Below the pieces are notes generated by a model, which was not told the DNA's origin, did not search any database, and worked only from the letters and a program-made list of their open reading frames with translations. The translations under genes and the position numbers were made by a program. From assembly GCA_902825985.1 (NCBI GenBank), contig CADEDC010000017.1, positions 47,573 through 81,734 of the forward strand: a DNA stretch of 34,162 nt, read 5' to 3'. Positions within the stretch are counted from its first letter, which is position 1. Every line of letters begins with the position of its first letter. Source of the stretch: an uncultured Acidobacteriota bacterium (GTDB lineage Bacteria > Acidobacteriota > Vicinamibacteria > Vicinamibacterales > CAVVIG01). Shown here in pieces: positions 1 to 8,003 of the stretch.

Positions 1-94
1 TTCGACGGGGGATTTCGGGTCTCGCCGCCGATGTCGTCGGAATTCCGTCAGGCCCCGTCAGGCTGGCCGTTGCGATGGAGGGGGTGCGATGGAG

Positions 95-139
95 CCGTTC
101 GACGCACCGGCCGAGATATCCGGACGGCGCGTCGAACGG
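95..139. terminator. Inverted repeat downstream of the sigma-54-like gene
   Basis: An 11-bp perfect inverted repeat (CCGTTCGACGC at 95-105, its complement at 129-139) encloses a 23-nt loop that itself contains two CCGG tetramers able to pair. It lies about 70 nt past the stop codon of the minus-strand gene ending at 207, so it is placed to act as its transcription terminator. There is no clear T-run on either side, so termination by a GC-rich hairpin is an inference. Confidence 0.45.
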
Positions 140-206
140 TTCTCTCCGCGAGGGAGGGGCGCGGAGCGAATGGGCGCGGGCGCGGGGCGGGCCGAGCGGG
201 GCGGGG

Positions 207-821
207 TCAGGCCATCCGCCCGACCGCCGTGTGCCAGGTATCGAGCGGAGCGGGCCGGGTGCCGTCCGCCCCGTCGATGCGGATGACGTTCAGGCGATAG
301 AGCAGGCCTTCCAGAAACAGCCCATCGTCGACGAGGGTCGCCATCGACGTCGTGGTGAGCGAGATCACTTGAACCTGGCCGTGAACGGCGGTGAGCCAGT
401 CGTACAGGACGACCTGCTGGGACAGGGTCAGCGCGCCGACCTCCTTGAGCAGCAACGTGCCGCGCGGGGTCGTCGGCAGTTCCAGGGCGCCGGGCAGCGC
501 GCAATAGCGGAACGGCAGCGAGCACCAGGTCATCAGGTGGCGCATCGCGGTTTCCACCGTGGACGGTCGGCATTCGATCAGGACGTTGGGTCGGCGGCCG
601 GCAGCCGTCAGCCAGCCGAGCAGGACAGCGTCGGACAGGCCATTGAATTCGAACCCATCGGACGTCCCGGTGCCACCGGAGCCGGCGGCAAGCCGGAACG
701 CCGCGCCCGGTGCGCCGCACTCGACCAGGCGGTGCACACGGCGGCTCGTCAATGTGCGGGTGCGGGAGGGCGAAGCGGTCTCGATGACGGCGACTCGATC
801 GCGGCGATCGCTGATCTTCAT
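207..821 (-). CDS. Degenerate sigma-54 interaction (AAA+) domain protein
   Basis: This 204-aa protein matches the later half of a sigma-54 activator ATPase domain. The segment RGTLLLKEVGALTLSQQ corresponds to the Walker B region, and LVDDGLFLEGLLYRLNVIRI to the stretch that normally reads GRFREDLYYRLNV. A residual PNVLIECRPSTVE occupies the usual P-loop place, but no GxxGxGK Walker A and no GAFTGA loop can be seen, and the Walker B Asp is replaced by Lys. It has no receiver domain and no Fis-type HTH. It should therefore not hydrolyse ATP or remodel RNA polymerase itself; a regulatory or adaptor role is a guess. I chose the ATG at 821 because GAGGAG lies 7-8 nt upstream; the longer reading frame has no such site. 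Confidence 0.7.
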   Translation of the reverse strand: MKISDRRDRVAVIETASPSRTRTLTSRRVHRLVECGAPGAAFRLAAGSGGTGTSDGFEFNGLSDAVLLGWLTAAGRRPNVLIECRPSTVETAMRHLMTWCSLPFRYCALPGALELPTTPRGTLLLKEVGALTLSQQVVLYDWLTAVHGQVQVISLTTTSMATLVDDGLFLEGLLYRLNVIRIDGADGTRPAPLDTWHTAVGRMA

Positions 822-1071
822 GGCAGGTCTCCTCACGTTCTTGCTGGTCGATCGCACGCCCCGGCGCGGCGATGTGTCCGATTTGCAGGCATGGTGTCGA
901 GGCTGGCCGGATCGTTACAGACCGGCCCGGCGGGGGTGCGCGGCGGCCGTGGGGCGGCCGGGCGGGTGCCCGCCGGGACCGCCGAATCGGTGGGTGGGCG
1001 GGCGGATTCCGGTCGGGCTGAAACGGCGGACGGGGTTCCGACACCACCTGGCAGAAGGAGGAGCGTGACAC

Positions 1072-1695
1072 GTGCCAGCCCTTGACAGTTGCACCCCCCG
1101 CGAGCGCGGGCTACGATTTTCGGGCTTGTCACGTCTAGCACGCTACGAATTCGACGGTGAGTACGTGGAACGGCTCGTCGCCGAGGATCCGGACACCGAG
1201 CGGCACTTCACCCGCTACTTCGGTGATCTCCTCGCGTTGAAGCTCCGCTCCAAGCTGCGCTCACCGGCCCTGGTGGAGGACGCCAAACAGGAAACCTTCG
1301 TCCGGGTTCTGACGACACTCAAGAAGAAGCGCGGCCTGGCGACGCCCGAAAGTCTGGGCGCCTTCGTCAATGCCGTGGCGAACAACGTGGTGTTCGAGCT
1401 CTACCGCTCGGGCGCCAAGTCGGCCGCCCTTCCCGAGGATCACGACGAACCCGACGACCGGATCCAGAGCGCCGAGACCGGCCTGATGGCGGCAGAAGAA
1501 CGTGTCCGCGTCCGCGAGGCCCTCGACGAGCTGCCGGCCAAGGAGAAGCAGCTTCTCCGCTGGCTGTTCTTCGAGAATCGCGACAAGGATGAGGTCTGCC
1601 GCGAGCTCAACATCGATCGCAACTACCTCCGGGTACTGCTGCACCGGGCCAAGAACCGGTTCCGCGATCACTACATCAGCGAAGAAGCGCACTGA
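1072..1695 (+). CDS. ECF-type RNA polymerase sigma factor
   Basis: A 207-aa sigma-70 family factor of the two-domain ECF type. Region 2 spans about residues 40-110 (YFGDLLALKLRSKL, then EDAKQETFVRVLT). Region 4 spans about 140-200 (ALDELPAKEKQLLRWLFFE, then the helix-turn-helix ELNIDRNYLRVLLHRAKNR). It probably directs RNA polymerase to its own operon. The GTG at 1072 is preceded at good spacing by AAGGAGGAG, which supports this start. An alternative is the in-frame TTG at 1126, which sits 8 nt after a TACGAT hexamer and would remove 18 residues outside the conserved domain. A zf-HC2 anti-sigma gene follows after 1 nt, so the two are almost certainly co-translated. Confidence 0.9.
   Translation: MPALDSCTPRERGLRFSGLSRLARYEFDGEYVERLVAEDPDTERHFTRYFGDLLALKLRSKLRSPALVEDAKQETFVRVLTTLKKKRGLATPESLGAFVNAVANNVVFELYRSGAKSAALPEDHDEPDDRIQSAETGLMAAEERVRVREALDELPAKEKQLLRWLFFENRDKDEVCRELNIDRNYLRVLLHRAKNRFRDHYISEEAH
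1089..1117 (+). promoter_or_regulatory. Sigma-70-like promoter match inside or before the sigma gene
   Basis: TTGCAC (1089-1094) and TACGAT (1112-1117) are separated by exactly 17 nt. If used, transcription would start near 1124, just before an in-frame TTG at 1126, giving a nearly leaderless mRNA. This competes with the strong Shine-Dalgarno sequence in front of the GTG at 1072, so either the promoter match is accidental or the gene has two starts. A TTGACA at 1082-1087 is too far from the -10 (24 nt). Confidence 0.35.
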
Positions 1696-1696
1696 T

Positions 1697-2392
1697 ATGA
1701 CGCATACCGAAGCTGTAAACAGCCTGGCCAGTGAGCGCTACCTGCTCGACGAGATGAGCGAGCCGGAGCGTGACGCGTTCGAAACGCACTTCTTCGAGTG
1801 CACCGCGTGCGCCGACGATGTGACGATCGGGTCGCGCATGCAGCGCGGCATCGAGGCCGGCCTGCTCCAGGCGCCGCATGTCGCCAGGGTCGCCACCTTC
1901 ACGCCGGCGCAGAAGCCGACACCCACCGCGGCCGGTTCGGCGGCGGTCGTCTCGAGGGCACACGCCTGGTACCAATCGACGGCGTTGCCATGGGCGGTGG
2001 CCGCGACGCTGGCGGTGATGGTCGGCTACCAGACGCAGCAGGGTGCGCCGGCCACGCCGGTCACCGGCGACCGCGCCGTGGCGGTCACGCCGACGCTGCT
2101 GCGGCCGTCCAGCCGTGGGGCGGTGCCGGCGGTCTCGGTCGGGGCGCCGTATGCGGCCGTGGCGCTCGACGTGGACGCCGCCGGAGCGACAGAGCTGTCG
2201 TACGACCTGCGGGATGCCGCCGGCACGGTCGTCACCAGCGGCCGCGCGGCGGCTCCGGCCCCCGGCGCACCGCTGCTCGTCGTGATTCCGTCCTTTACCC
2301 TGAAGGGTGAACAGCGGTACAGTCTCACCGTTCGCGACGCCGGTCAGGCCGATCGAACGCTCGGAGACTACCCGTTCGCGACGACACCCTGA
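1697..2392 (+). CDS. Anti-sigma factor, zf-HC2 type, single membrane segment
   Basis: 231 aa. The N-terminus is a zinc-finger anti-sigma domain: YLLDEMSEPERDAFETH leads into His31, Cys35 and Cys38 (HFFECTAC), the HC2 zinc-binding pattern. A Pro/Ala linker follows, then one hydrophobic segment at about 97-111 (LPWAVAATLAVMVGY) and a roughly 115-residue C-terminal domain rich in Val/Ala, predicted to be outside the cytoplasm. It most likely holds the upstream ECF sigma factor at the membrane until an envelope signal releases it. The ATG at 1697 begins 1 nt after the sigma stop codon; the open frame extends upstream but overlaps the sigma gene, so this start is preferred. No cleavage motif for regulated proteolysis can be recognised. 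Confidence 0.88.
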   Translation: MTHTEAVNSLASERYLLDEMSEPERDAFETHFFECTACADDVTIGSRMQRGIEAGLLQAPHVARVATFTPAQKPTPTAAGSAAVVSRAHAWYQSTALPWAVAATLAVMVGYQTQQGAPATPVTGDRAVAVTPTLLRPSSRGAVPAVSVGAPYAAVALDVDAAGATELSYDLRDAAGTVVTSGRAAAPAPGAPLLVVIPSFTLKGEQRYSLTVRDAGQADRTLGDYPFATTP

Positions 2393-2426
2393 GACAGCCG
2401 CTCTCGCAGCGGCGAGGTCACTCACG

Positions 2427-3344
2427 ATGGCTCTGACACGCCGCTACCTCTTTCACGGCCACTCCGCCGCGCTCGGCGGCCGGGTCGTCCGCATCGGCGA
2501 AGGCAAACAGGCAAAGCTCATCAAAGATGGCTTCATCGACCTGCCGGCCAGTTCACTCACGGTGGTCGGTGGCCGGTCAGACGCGAGACTCGTCGGCGAT
2601 CAGCTCACGGGCATCGCCGCCACCGTCGTGCGGTTCAAGTCCGCGACAGCGTCGTCCGAAGGGGTGTTCGACGATCTCAAAGGACATTACGCCGTCACGC
2701 TGCACGAGCGGAGCGCCGAGACGCTGACCACCACCACGCGGGTCACCGCGGAGGTGCAGGGGCTCGAAGTCGGGCTCACCGGCAGCAACGTCCGCATGCA
2801 GGTGCAGCTGGTCCGCGGCGGCTTCACGTCGCAGAGCTCCACCGCCAGCGGTGAAACCCCGGTGCAGCTGGATCCGAGAACTACCTTCGAAGGCGTCAGC
2901 TTCGTCGACAAGGCCGGTCGGCGCTACATGCTGGTGGTCGAAATCGAGCCGCAACCCTTCCAGGAACAGGATACGTTCACCAAGCTGACGGCAGCGGCGA
3001 GCGACGCAAAATTCGCCAGGCGGTTCGGCCACACGCTGTTCCTGCCTGCGATCGCGTCGAAGCAGGCACCGACGGCGCCGGCCCTGAAACGTACCGACGG
3101 CGGCGCCGTCCAGGGCACCATCATCAAGCCGCTCCGCTGGCGAGGCGCCGAGTTCCCCGGTGCGACCATCGACCCGGAAACGCGGCATGCCGTCCGGATT
3201 CCCGACCTGGGGACGATCTACTTCGGCGAGATCAGTGTCGCGAGACAGTCGCGGCGCGTCACCATGATCCGGGCCGAGCTTGGCTCGCCGTGGGGCGGCG
3301 ACCTGGCGGCCTGCGACTTCCAGGACAACGGGTCGTGGGGGTAG
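2427..3344 (+). CDS. Unrecognised 305-aa protein in the sigma/CHAT operon
   Basis: I do not recognise this family. The protein begins with ALTRRYLFHGHSAALGGRV and has no signal peptide or membrane segment, so it should be cytoplasmic. It looks beta-rich: alternating stretches such as AEVQGLEVGLTGSNVRMQV and RYMLVVEIEPQPF, and a C-terminal IPDLGTIYFGEI followed by RRVTMIRAELGSPWGG. The internal ATG at 2427 was chosen over a longer frame because the extension overlaps the anti-sigma gene and because GAGG lies about 10 nt upstream. It is flanked by the anti-sigma gene (34 nt before) and the CHAT gene (6 nt after), all on one strand. Co-transcription with a CHAT protease-like protein makes it a candidate substrate or partner; that is inference from context only. 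Confidence 0.75.
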   Translation: MALTRRYLFHGHSAALGGRVVRIGEGKQAKLIKDGFIDLPASSLTVVGGRSDARLVGDQLTGIAATVVRFKSATASSEGVFDDLKGHYAVTLHERSAETLTTTTRVTAEVQGLEVGLTGSNVRMQVQLVRGGFTSQSSTASGETPVQLDPRTTFEGVSFVDKAGRRYMLVVEIEPQPFQEQDTFTKLTAAASDAKFARRFGHTLFLPAIASKQAPTAPALKRTDGGAVQGTIIKPLRWRGAEFPGATIDPETRHAVRIPDLGTIYFGEISVARQSRRVTMIRAELGSPWGGDLAACDFQDNGSWG

Positions 3345-3350
3345 GTCGGC

Positions 3351-5801
3351 ATGCCGGCGTCGCTTGCCAGAACCGGCGCGGGACTGCTGCTGCTGGCAGC
3401 GCTGGCGTGCGGTCCGAACGGCGGTGGTGAGACGTCGGCGCTCAGGGCCGAAGAGGCCCTGAGCCGCGGCGACCTCGTTCGTGCCGCCGCCATCCTCGAC
3501 GACGCCATCCCCGACACGACCCCATCGGACGCGCTTGGCTGGCGCCTGCGCCTGCTGCAGGCCGACGTGCTGCTGGAACGCGGCGACACACCGGCGGCGG
3601 TGCAGTTGCTCGAGTCGCTCGGCGACGGCCAGGCGGCTTCACCCACCCTCCGCAGCCGCGGACGCTTCCTGACCGCCAAGGCACAGCGCAACCTGGGGCA
3701 GTTCGACGCGGCGCTCGACACGCTCGAGAGCGCTCGCGCCGCCGCGGCCGGTGACGCCGCGTCACGGCTCGCAGTGGATTGGCTCGCCGGTCAGGTGCAC
3801 CTGCGCCTCGGCCAATGGGAACAGGGGGAGCAACTGCTCGAGGCGGTGGCGGCGCAGGCCTCGGCGCAGGATGATCGACCGCAGCAGGCGCTCGCCTACC
3901 TCGACCTCGGCATGAGCCGGCTCGTACGCAGCCGCTACGATGAAGCGCTCGTCTGGTTCGAACGGGTTCTCTCGTTCTCGGACCTGGAACACACTCCGGT
4001 CGTCGCCAAGGCGCTGAACAACGCCGGCATCTGCTACTCGCGTCTTGGTCTGTTCGAACGGGCGATGCAGGTTCAACAGCGCGCCATTGCCATCCTCAAG
4101 CAGCGCGGCCCATCACGCGAACTCAGTGAGGCCCTTGGGAGCCTCGGAGTCTCGCATGGGCTGCAGGGCGACTACGACGCGGCGCTGCCCTTCCTGGAAC
4201 AGGCCAAGGAGGTCGCGGCGCAGTCCGGCAACACCGGCGAGGCGGCGCTGTGGGCCGGCAACATGGCCTCGGCACAAGCGCTGCTCGGGCGCTGGGACGC
4301 CGCCGATCGCCTGAATGCCGAGAGCCGGGCGCTCGGCGCCACCGGGTCGCGGGTCAAGCCGGTGTACAACACCCTGACCGACGCCGATGTCGCAATGGGC
4401 CGGGGCGACCTCCCGCGAGCCCGGCGCCTGTACAGCGACGCCCTCGCAGGCGGGGACGGAGCCCCCGCGGTGACCTGGTCTGGCGAGGTGGGGCTCGCCA
4501 TCGTATCCCTCGCCGAACAACGGCCGGATGAAGCGGCTCGGCACTACGAGACGGCCCTGGCGACCGTCGAGAAAACCCGCTCCGAACTCCTGAAAACCGA
4601 CTACCGGCTCTCCTTCCTGGGACAGCTCATCCAGTTCTATCGGGGCTACGTCGAGGCGCTGGTCACACAGGGGCGGTCGGACCGTGCGCTCGAGATCGCC
4701 GACTCCAGCCGGGGACGCGTGCTGGCCGAGCGGCAACGGGTGGCGGCGCCGGCGCGCGCCGGCGTCGCCGGCTTCCGGCGCCTGGCCGCCGAGACCCGGA
4801 CGACGCTGCTCTCCTACTGGCTGGCCCCGACGCGGTCGTTCCTGTGGGTCGTCAGCGGAAGCGGCATCCGCCGCATCGACCTGCCGCCCGCGGCGGAGAT
4901 CGAAGCCGCGGTCCGCGACTACCGCGCCATGATCGACAACACCCTGGCCAACCCGCTCGAGCATGGCGGCACGCCGGGCGATCGCCTCTACCAGATGCTC
5001 GTCGCGCCGGCGGCGTTGCCGCGCAACGCCTCGGTCATCGTCGTGCCGGACGGCGCGCTCCACGGCGTCAACTTCGAGACGCTGCCGGTCGACGGCGCCA
5101 CCCGCCGCTACTGGATTGCCGACGCCGAGGTCCAGGTCGCCCCGTCGCTGGCGATGCTGACCACCGCCCGTCCACGAGCCGGCGACGGCGGCAATCGGCT
5201 GCTGCTGATTGGCAATCCGACACCTCGCCCACCGGAGTTCCCGGCGCTGAGCTATGCCCCGGCCGAGATGACGAGCATTGTCCGACACTTCCCGCAGGAC
5301 CAGGTGACCGCATACGACAGCGCTCGTGCGACGCCGGCGGTGTATCAGGATGCGGCACTCGACCGCTTCTCGATGATCCACTTCACCGCGCACGCGACGG
5401 CGAACGTCGAGAGTCCGCTCGATTCCGCCGTCGTGCTGTCCGGTTCCGATACCAGCTACAAACTGTATGCGCGCGACGTCGCCGACAAGCCGTTGACCGC
5501 CGAGCTGGTGACGGTTTCGGCGTGTCGCAGCGCCGGCGAACGCGCCTATTCCGGTGAGGGCCTGGTCGGATTCGCGTGGGCGTTCCTGCGGGCCGGTGCC
5601 CACCGCGTGGTTGCCGGGCTCTGGGACGTCGATGACCGGTCGACGGCGCGCCTGATGGACGCGCTGTACGACGGCGTCACCGACGGGCAGCCGCCGGCAG
5701 CGGCGCTGCGCGCCGCCAAGCTCGCGCTGATCGCCTCCGGCGGTCAGCTCGCGCGCCCCTACTACTGGGGTCCCTTCCAGCTGTTCACCGTCACCCCGTA
5801 G
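3351..5801 (+). CDS. TPR repeat CHAT-domain protein (caspase-like), lipoprotein
   Basis: 816 aa. The N-terminus has a signal-like stretch ending LLLLAALAC, with the Cys positioned as a possible lipidation site. Residues about 30-450 are helical tetratricopeptide repeats, for example ALAYLDLGMSRLVRSRYDEAL and ALGSLGVSHGLQGDYDAAL. The last roughly 290 residues form a CHAT domain, a caspase-type fold. The catalytic pair is present: His681 in HFTAHATAN and Cys725 in VSACRSA. The family's usual HG after the His is replaced by HA. The ending YYWGPFQLF is typical of CHAT proteins. In this family TPRs sense or bind partners and the CHAT domain cleaves a protein, as shown for some bacterial defence and death systems; the target here is unknown. 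It is last in the sigma/anti-sigma operon. Confidence 0.9.
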   Translation: MPASLARTGAGLLLLAALACGPNGGGETSALRAEEALSRGDLVRAAAILDDAIPDTTPSDALGWRLRLLQADVLLERGDTPAAVQLLESLGDGQAASPTLRSRGRFLTAKAQRNLGQFDAALDTLESARAAAAGDAASRLAVDWLAGQVHLRLGQWEQGEQLLEAVAAQASAQDDRPQQALAYLDLGMSRLVRSRYDEALVWFERVLSFSDLEHTPVVAKALNNAGICYSRLGLFERAMQVQQRAIAILKQRGPSRELSEALGSLGVSHGLQGDYDAALPFLEQAKEVAAQSGNTGEAALWAGNMASAQALLGRWDAADRLNAESRALGATGSRVKPVYNTLTDADVAMGRGDLPRARRLYSDALAGGDGAPAVTWSGEVGLAIVSLAEQRPDEAARHYETALATVEKTRSELLKTDYRLSFLGQLIQFYRGYVEALVTQGRSDRALEIADSSRGRVLAERQRVAAPARAGVAGFRRLAAETRTTLLSYWLAPTRSFLWVVSGSGIRRIDLPPAAEIEAAVRDYRAMIDNTLANPLEHGGTPGDRLYQMLVAPAALPRNASVIVVPDGALHGVNFETLPVDGATRRYWIADAEVQVAPSLAMLTTARPRAGDGGNRLLLIGNPTPRPPEFPALSYAPAEMTSIVRHFPQDQVTAYDSARATPAVYQDAALDRFSMIHFTAHATANVESPLDSAVVLSGSDTSYKLYARDVADKPLTAELVTVSACRSAGERAYSGEGLVGFAWAFLRAGAHRVVAGLWDVDDRSTARLMDALYDGVTDGQPPAAALRAAKLALIASGGQLARPYYWGPFQLFTVTP

Positions 5802-5815
5802 CCGTCACTCCGCCT

Positions 5816-7927
5816 TCAACCGGAAGTCACCACCTCAGCGCTCCGCACGGATCGGCCGGTCGGCAGGTTCACCGAGAAGCTCGCACCGCGCCCCGGTCCA
5901 TCGCTGGCGACGGCGATCCGGCCGCCGTGCAGTTCGACGAGATGCTTCGAGATCGCCAGGCCGAGACCGAGGCCGCCGAATTCGCGGGCGAACCGTGCGT
6001 CGGCCTGCCGGAAGCGCTCGAAGATGTGGCCGAGGAACTCCCGCGGAATGCCGATGCCCGTGTCCGTGATGACCACCACCGCCTCGGAGTCGACGCTGCG
6101 CAGCGTCACGGTAATCGTGCCACCGCCCGGCGTGAACTTCACGGCGTTGAACAGCAGGTTCCAGCAGACCTGCAGCAGCCGATCGCCGTCGGCGTAGACG
6201 GGTGACCCGAGCGGCTTCAGGTCGGTGACGATGCGGACGCCCTTCGCGTCGGCCGCCGCCTGAATCGTCTCGATCCCCTGCGCGATCACCCGGGCCAGGT
6301 CGGTCGGCTGGATGTTCAGGCGGATCTTCCCCGAGATGATCCGCGAGACGTCGAGCACGTCGTCGACGATGCGCGACAGCGCCCTCGCATTGCGCTCGAG
6401 CACTTCGACGGCCCGCGATCGCCGTTCAGCGGGAATCTGGTCCGACCGCAGCATGCGGGCGTAGCCGAGAATGGCGTTCAGCGGCGTCCGCAGTTCGTGC
6501 GACAGCGTCGCGAGGAATTCATCCTTGATGCGATCCGCACGACGCAAGGCGTCGTAGGCCTGCACGTTGTCGACCGCCAGCGCCGCGGCCGACGCGAGAT
6601 CCTGCGCCAGCAGCAGGTCGGCGTGCGAGTACGGTTCACCTTGCTCACTGCAGCCGAACGACAGCGCTCCGAATGTCCGGCCGCGTGCGACGAGCGGCAC
6701 GCATATGTAGGAGCGTACGCCGATCAGCCCGTCGGGGTGCACGCTCGCGGCATCGGCGAGCAGCAGCGGCAGGCTGTCGCGCAGCACCTGCGCGACGCCG
6801 GGGACGACCACACCGGGGTGGAAGGCCGTGCCCTCGGAAATCGTGTGGCCGTGCGCCACCGCGACCCGTTCGCGGGCACCCGACGCATCCACCAGGTAGG
6901 CGGCGCACCACTCGGCGATTTGCGGCACGGCGCGGTCGACGACGTGCGACAGGACGTCGCGATCGTTGGTCGCCGCCGCCATCAGGCTGGTGACGTGGGC
7001 CAGAAACGAGGAGCGGCGCTGTCCTCCCCGCTGCTCGTCGTAGAGTTCCGCCGTGGTCATGGCCGCCGACGCCAGGGTGCCGATGGCGTCCGCGGTCTGC
7101 AGATCGACGTCAGGGAACTGCCGGCGATCCCGATAGTAGAAGACCAGCAGCCCGGTCGTGTGCCCACGGACGTGCAAGGGCACCGTGAGCAGCGAGCGGA
7201 TGCCCTCGGCGAGCAGCGCGTCGCGATCCTGCGGTGGCAAGCGGGCGATGTCGACATCGACGACCGTGCGGCTGCTCGGCACGCCCCAGGCGACACCCGT
7301 CCCGGCAGCGAATGCCTCTGAGAGCCCGTCGCGCAACACGCACCGCCAGACACCGGTCTCGCCGTGCAGGCGCCACACGGCGCAGGCGTCCGCCGGCAGC
7401 AGTTGACGGGCGACGCGCACCGTCGCCGACGCGACGTCGTCCCGACGGGGCGACACCAGCAGGGTGTGCGAGGCTGCCACCAGCGCCTGCAGTCGCTGCT
7501 GCAGCTCCTGGCGCCCGGCCTCGGCGTTCCTCACCGCCAGCTCGGCGCGCCGGCGTTCGCTGACGTCTCGGGCGATCTTGGATGCCCCGACGATCACACC
7601 GACGTCGTTGCGAATCGGCGAAACGGTCAGCGCGATCGGCAGCAGCGACCCGTCCTTGCGGCGCCGCCAGGTCTCGAAGTGATCGACGACCTCGCCGCGG
7701 CGAATCCGCCGCAGCACCTCGTCCTCCTCCGACTGCCGATCGTCCGGCACGATCAGGCGGATGGAGCGACCGAGCGCCTCCTCCGCAGAGAACCCGAACA
7801 GCCGCTCGGCGGCGTTGTTCCACGAGGTAATGATGCCTTCGAGATCCTTGCTGACGATGGCATCGTCCGACCATTCGATGATCGCAGCGAGCTGATGAGC
7901 CGCAGACCGGAAATCAGGCTCGGACAT
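5816..7927 (-). CDS. Cytosolic PAS-GAF-GAF sensor histidine kinase
   Basis: 703 aa with no membrane segment. Domains in order: PAS with PAC at about 10-125 (WSDDAIVSKDLEGIITSWNN, then ARDVSERRRAE), a short coiled coil, two GAF domains at about 150-300 and 315-465, HisKA with phospho-acceptor His477 in LSHELRTPLNAIL, and HATPase_c with N box NLLFNAVKF, G1 box DTGIGIP, F box FERFRQ and G2 box GLGLGL. It should autophosphorylate on His477 in response to a small ligand or redox signal sensed by PAS/GAF; no cognate regulator is adjacent. The ATG at 7927 was chosen because GAGG lies 7 nt before it and because a longer version would run through the start of the divergent gene at 8004. It converges on the CHAT gene with a 14-nt gap. 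Confidence 0.92.
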   Translation of the reverse strand: MSEPDFRSAAHQLAAIIEWSDDAIVSKDLEGIITSWNNAAERLFGFSAEEALGRSIRLIVPDDRQSEEDEVLRRIRRGEVVDHFETWRRRKDGSLLPIALTVSPIRNDVGVIVGASKIARDVSERRRAELAVRNAEAGRQELQQRLQALVAASHTLLVSPRRDDVASATVRVARQLLPADACAVWRLHGETGVWRCVLRDGLSEAFAAGTGVAWGVPSSRTVVDVDIARLPPQDRDALLAEGIRSLLTVPLHVRGHTTGLLVFYYRDRRQFPDVDLQTADAIGTLASAAMTTAELYDEQRGGQRRSSFLAHVTSLMAAATNDRDVLSHVVDRAVPQIAEWCAAYLVDASGARERVAVAHGHTISEGTAFHPGVVVPGVAQVLRDSLPLLLADAASVHPDGLIGVRSYICVPLVARGRTFGALSFGCSEQGEPYSHADLLLAQDLASAAALAVDNVQAYDALRRADRIKDEFLATLSHELRTPLNAILGYARMLRSDQIPAERRSRAVEVLERNARALSRIVDDVLDVSRIISGKIRLNIQPTDLARVIAQGIETIQAAADAKGVRIVTDLKPLGSPVYADGDRLLQVCWNLLFNAVKFTPGGGTITVTLRSVDSEAVVVITDTGIGIPREFLGHIFERFRQADARFAREFGGLGLGLAISKHLVELHGGRIAVASDGPGRGASFSVNLPTGRSVRSAEVVTSG

Positions 7928-7938
7928 CGAGTGCCTCG

Positions 7939-7944
7939 ATTCTA
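7939..7944 (-). promoter_or_regulatory. -10-like hexamer TAGAAT before the PAS-GAF kinase
   Basis: On the minus strand TAGAAT lies 11 nt upstream of the ATG at 7927. A start about 7 nt downstream would leave a leader of only a few bases, overlapping the GAGG. No convincing -35 box is visible 16-18 nt further upstream. Confidence 0.3.
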
Positions 7945-8003
7945 CTCTGCGCCACCAGGGAGCTGGACTCATGGTTGCAGCTGCGGTGACTGGAGGATCG
8001 CTC

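Noticed and set aside
58..1071. Long overlapping frames on both strands around 58-1071
   Set aside because: They are Arg/Pro/Gly-rich and lie over the sigma-54-like gene and its flanks; none has a start signal or known sequence.
1082..1117. TTGACA at 1082-1087 as -35 for TACGAT
   Set aside because: The spacing is 24 nt, too long; TTGCAC at 1089 with 17 nt is the better partner.
4113..5603. 496-aa minus-strand frame opposite the TPR-CHAT gene
   Set aside because: Low-complexity Arg/Gly/Ala/Asp sequence without motifs; the plus strand carries recognisable TPR and CHAT motifs.
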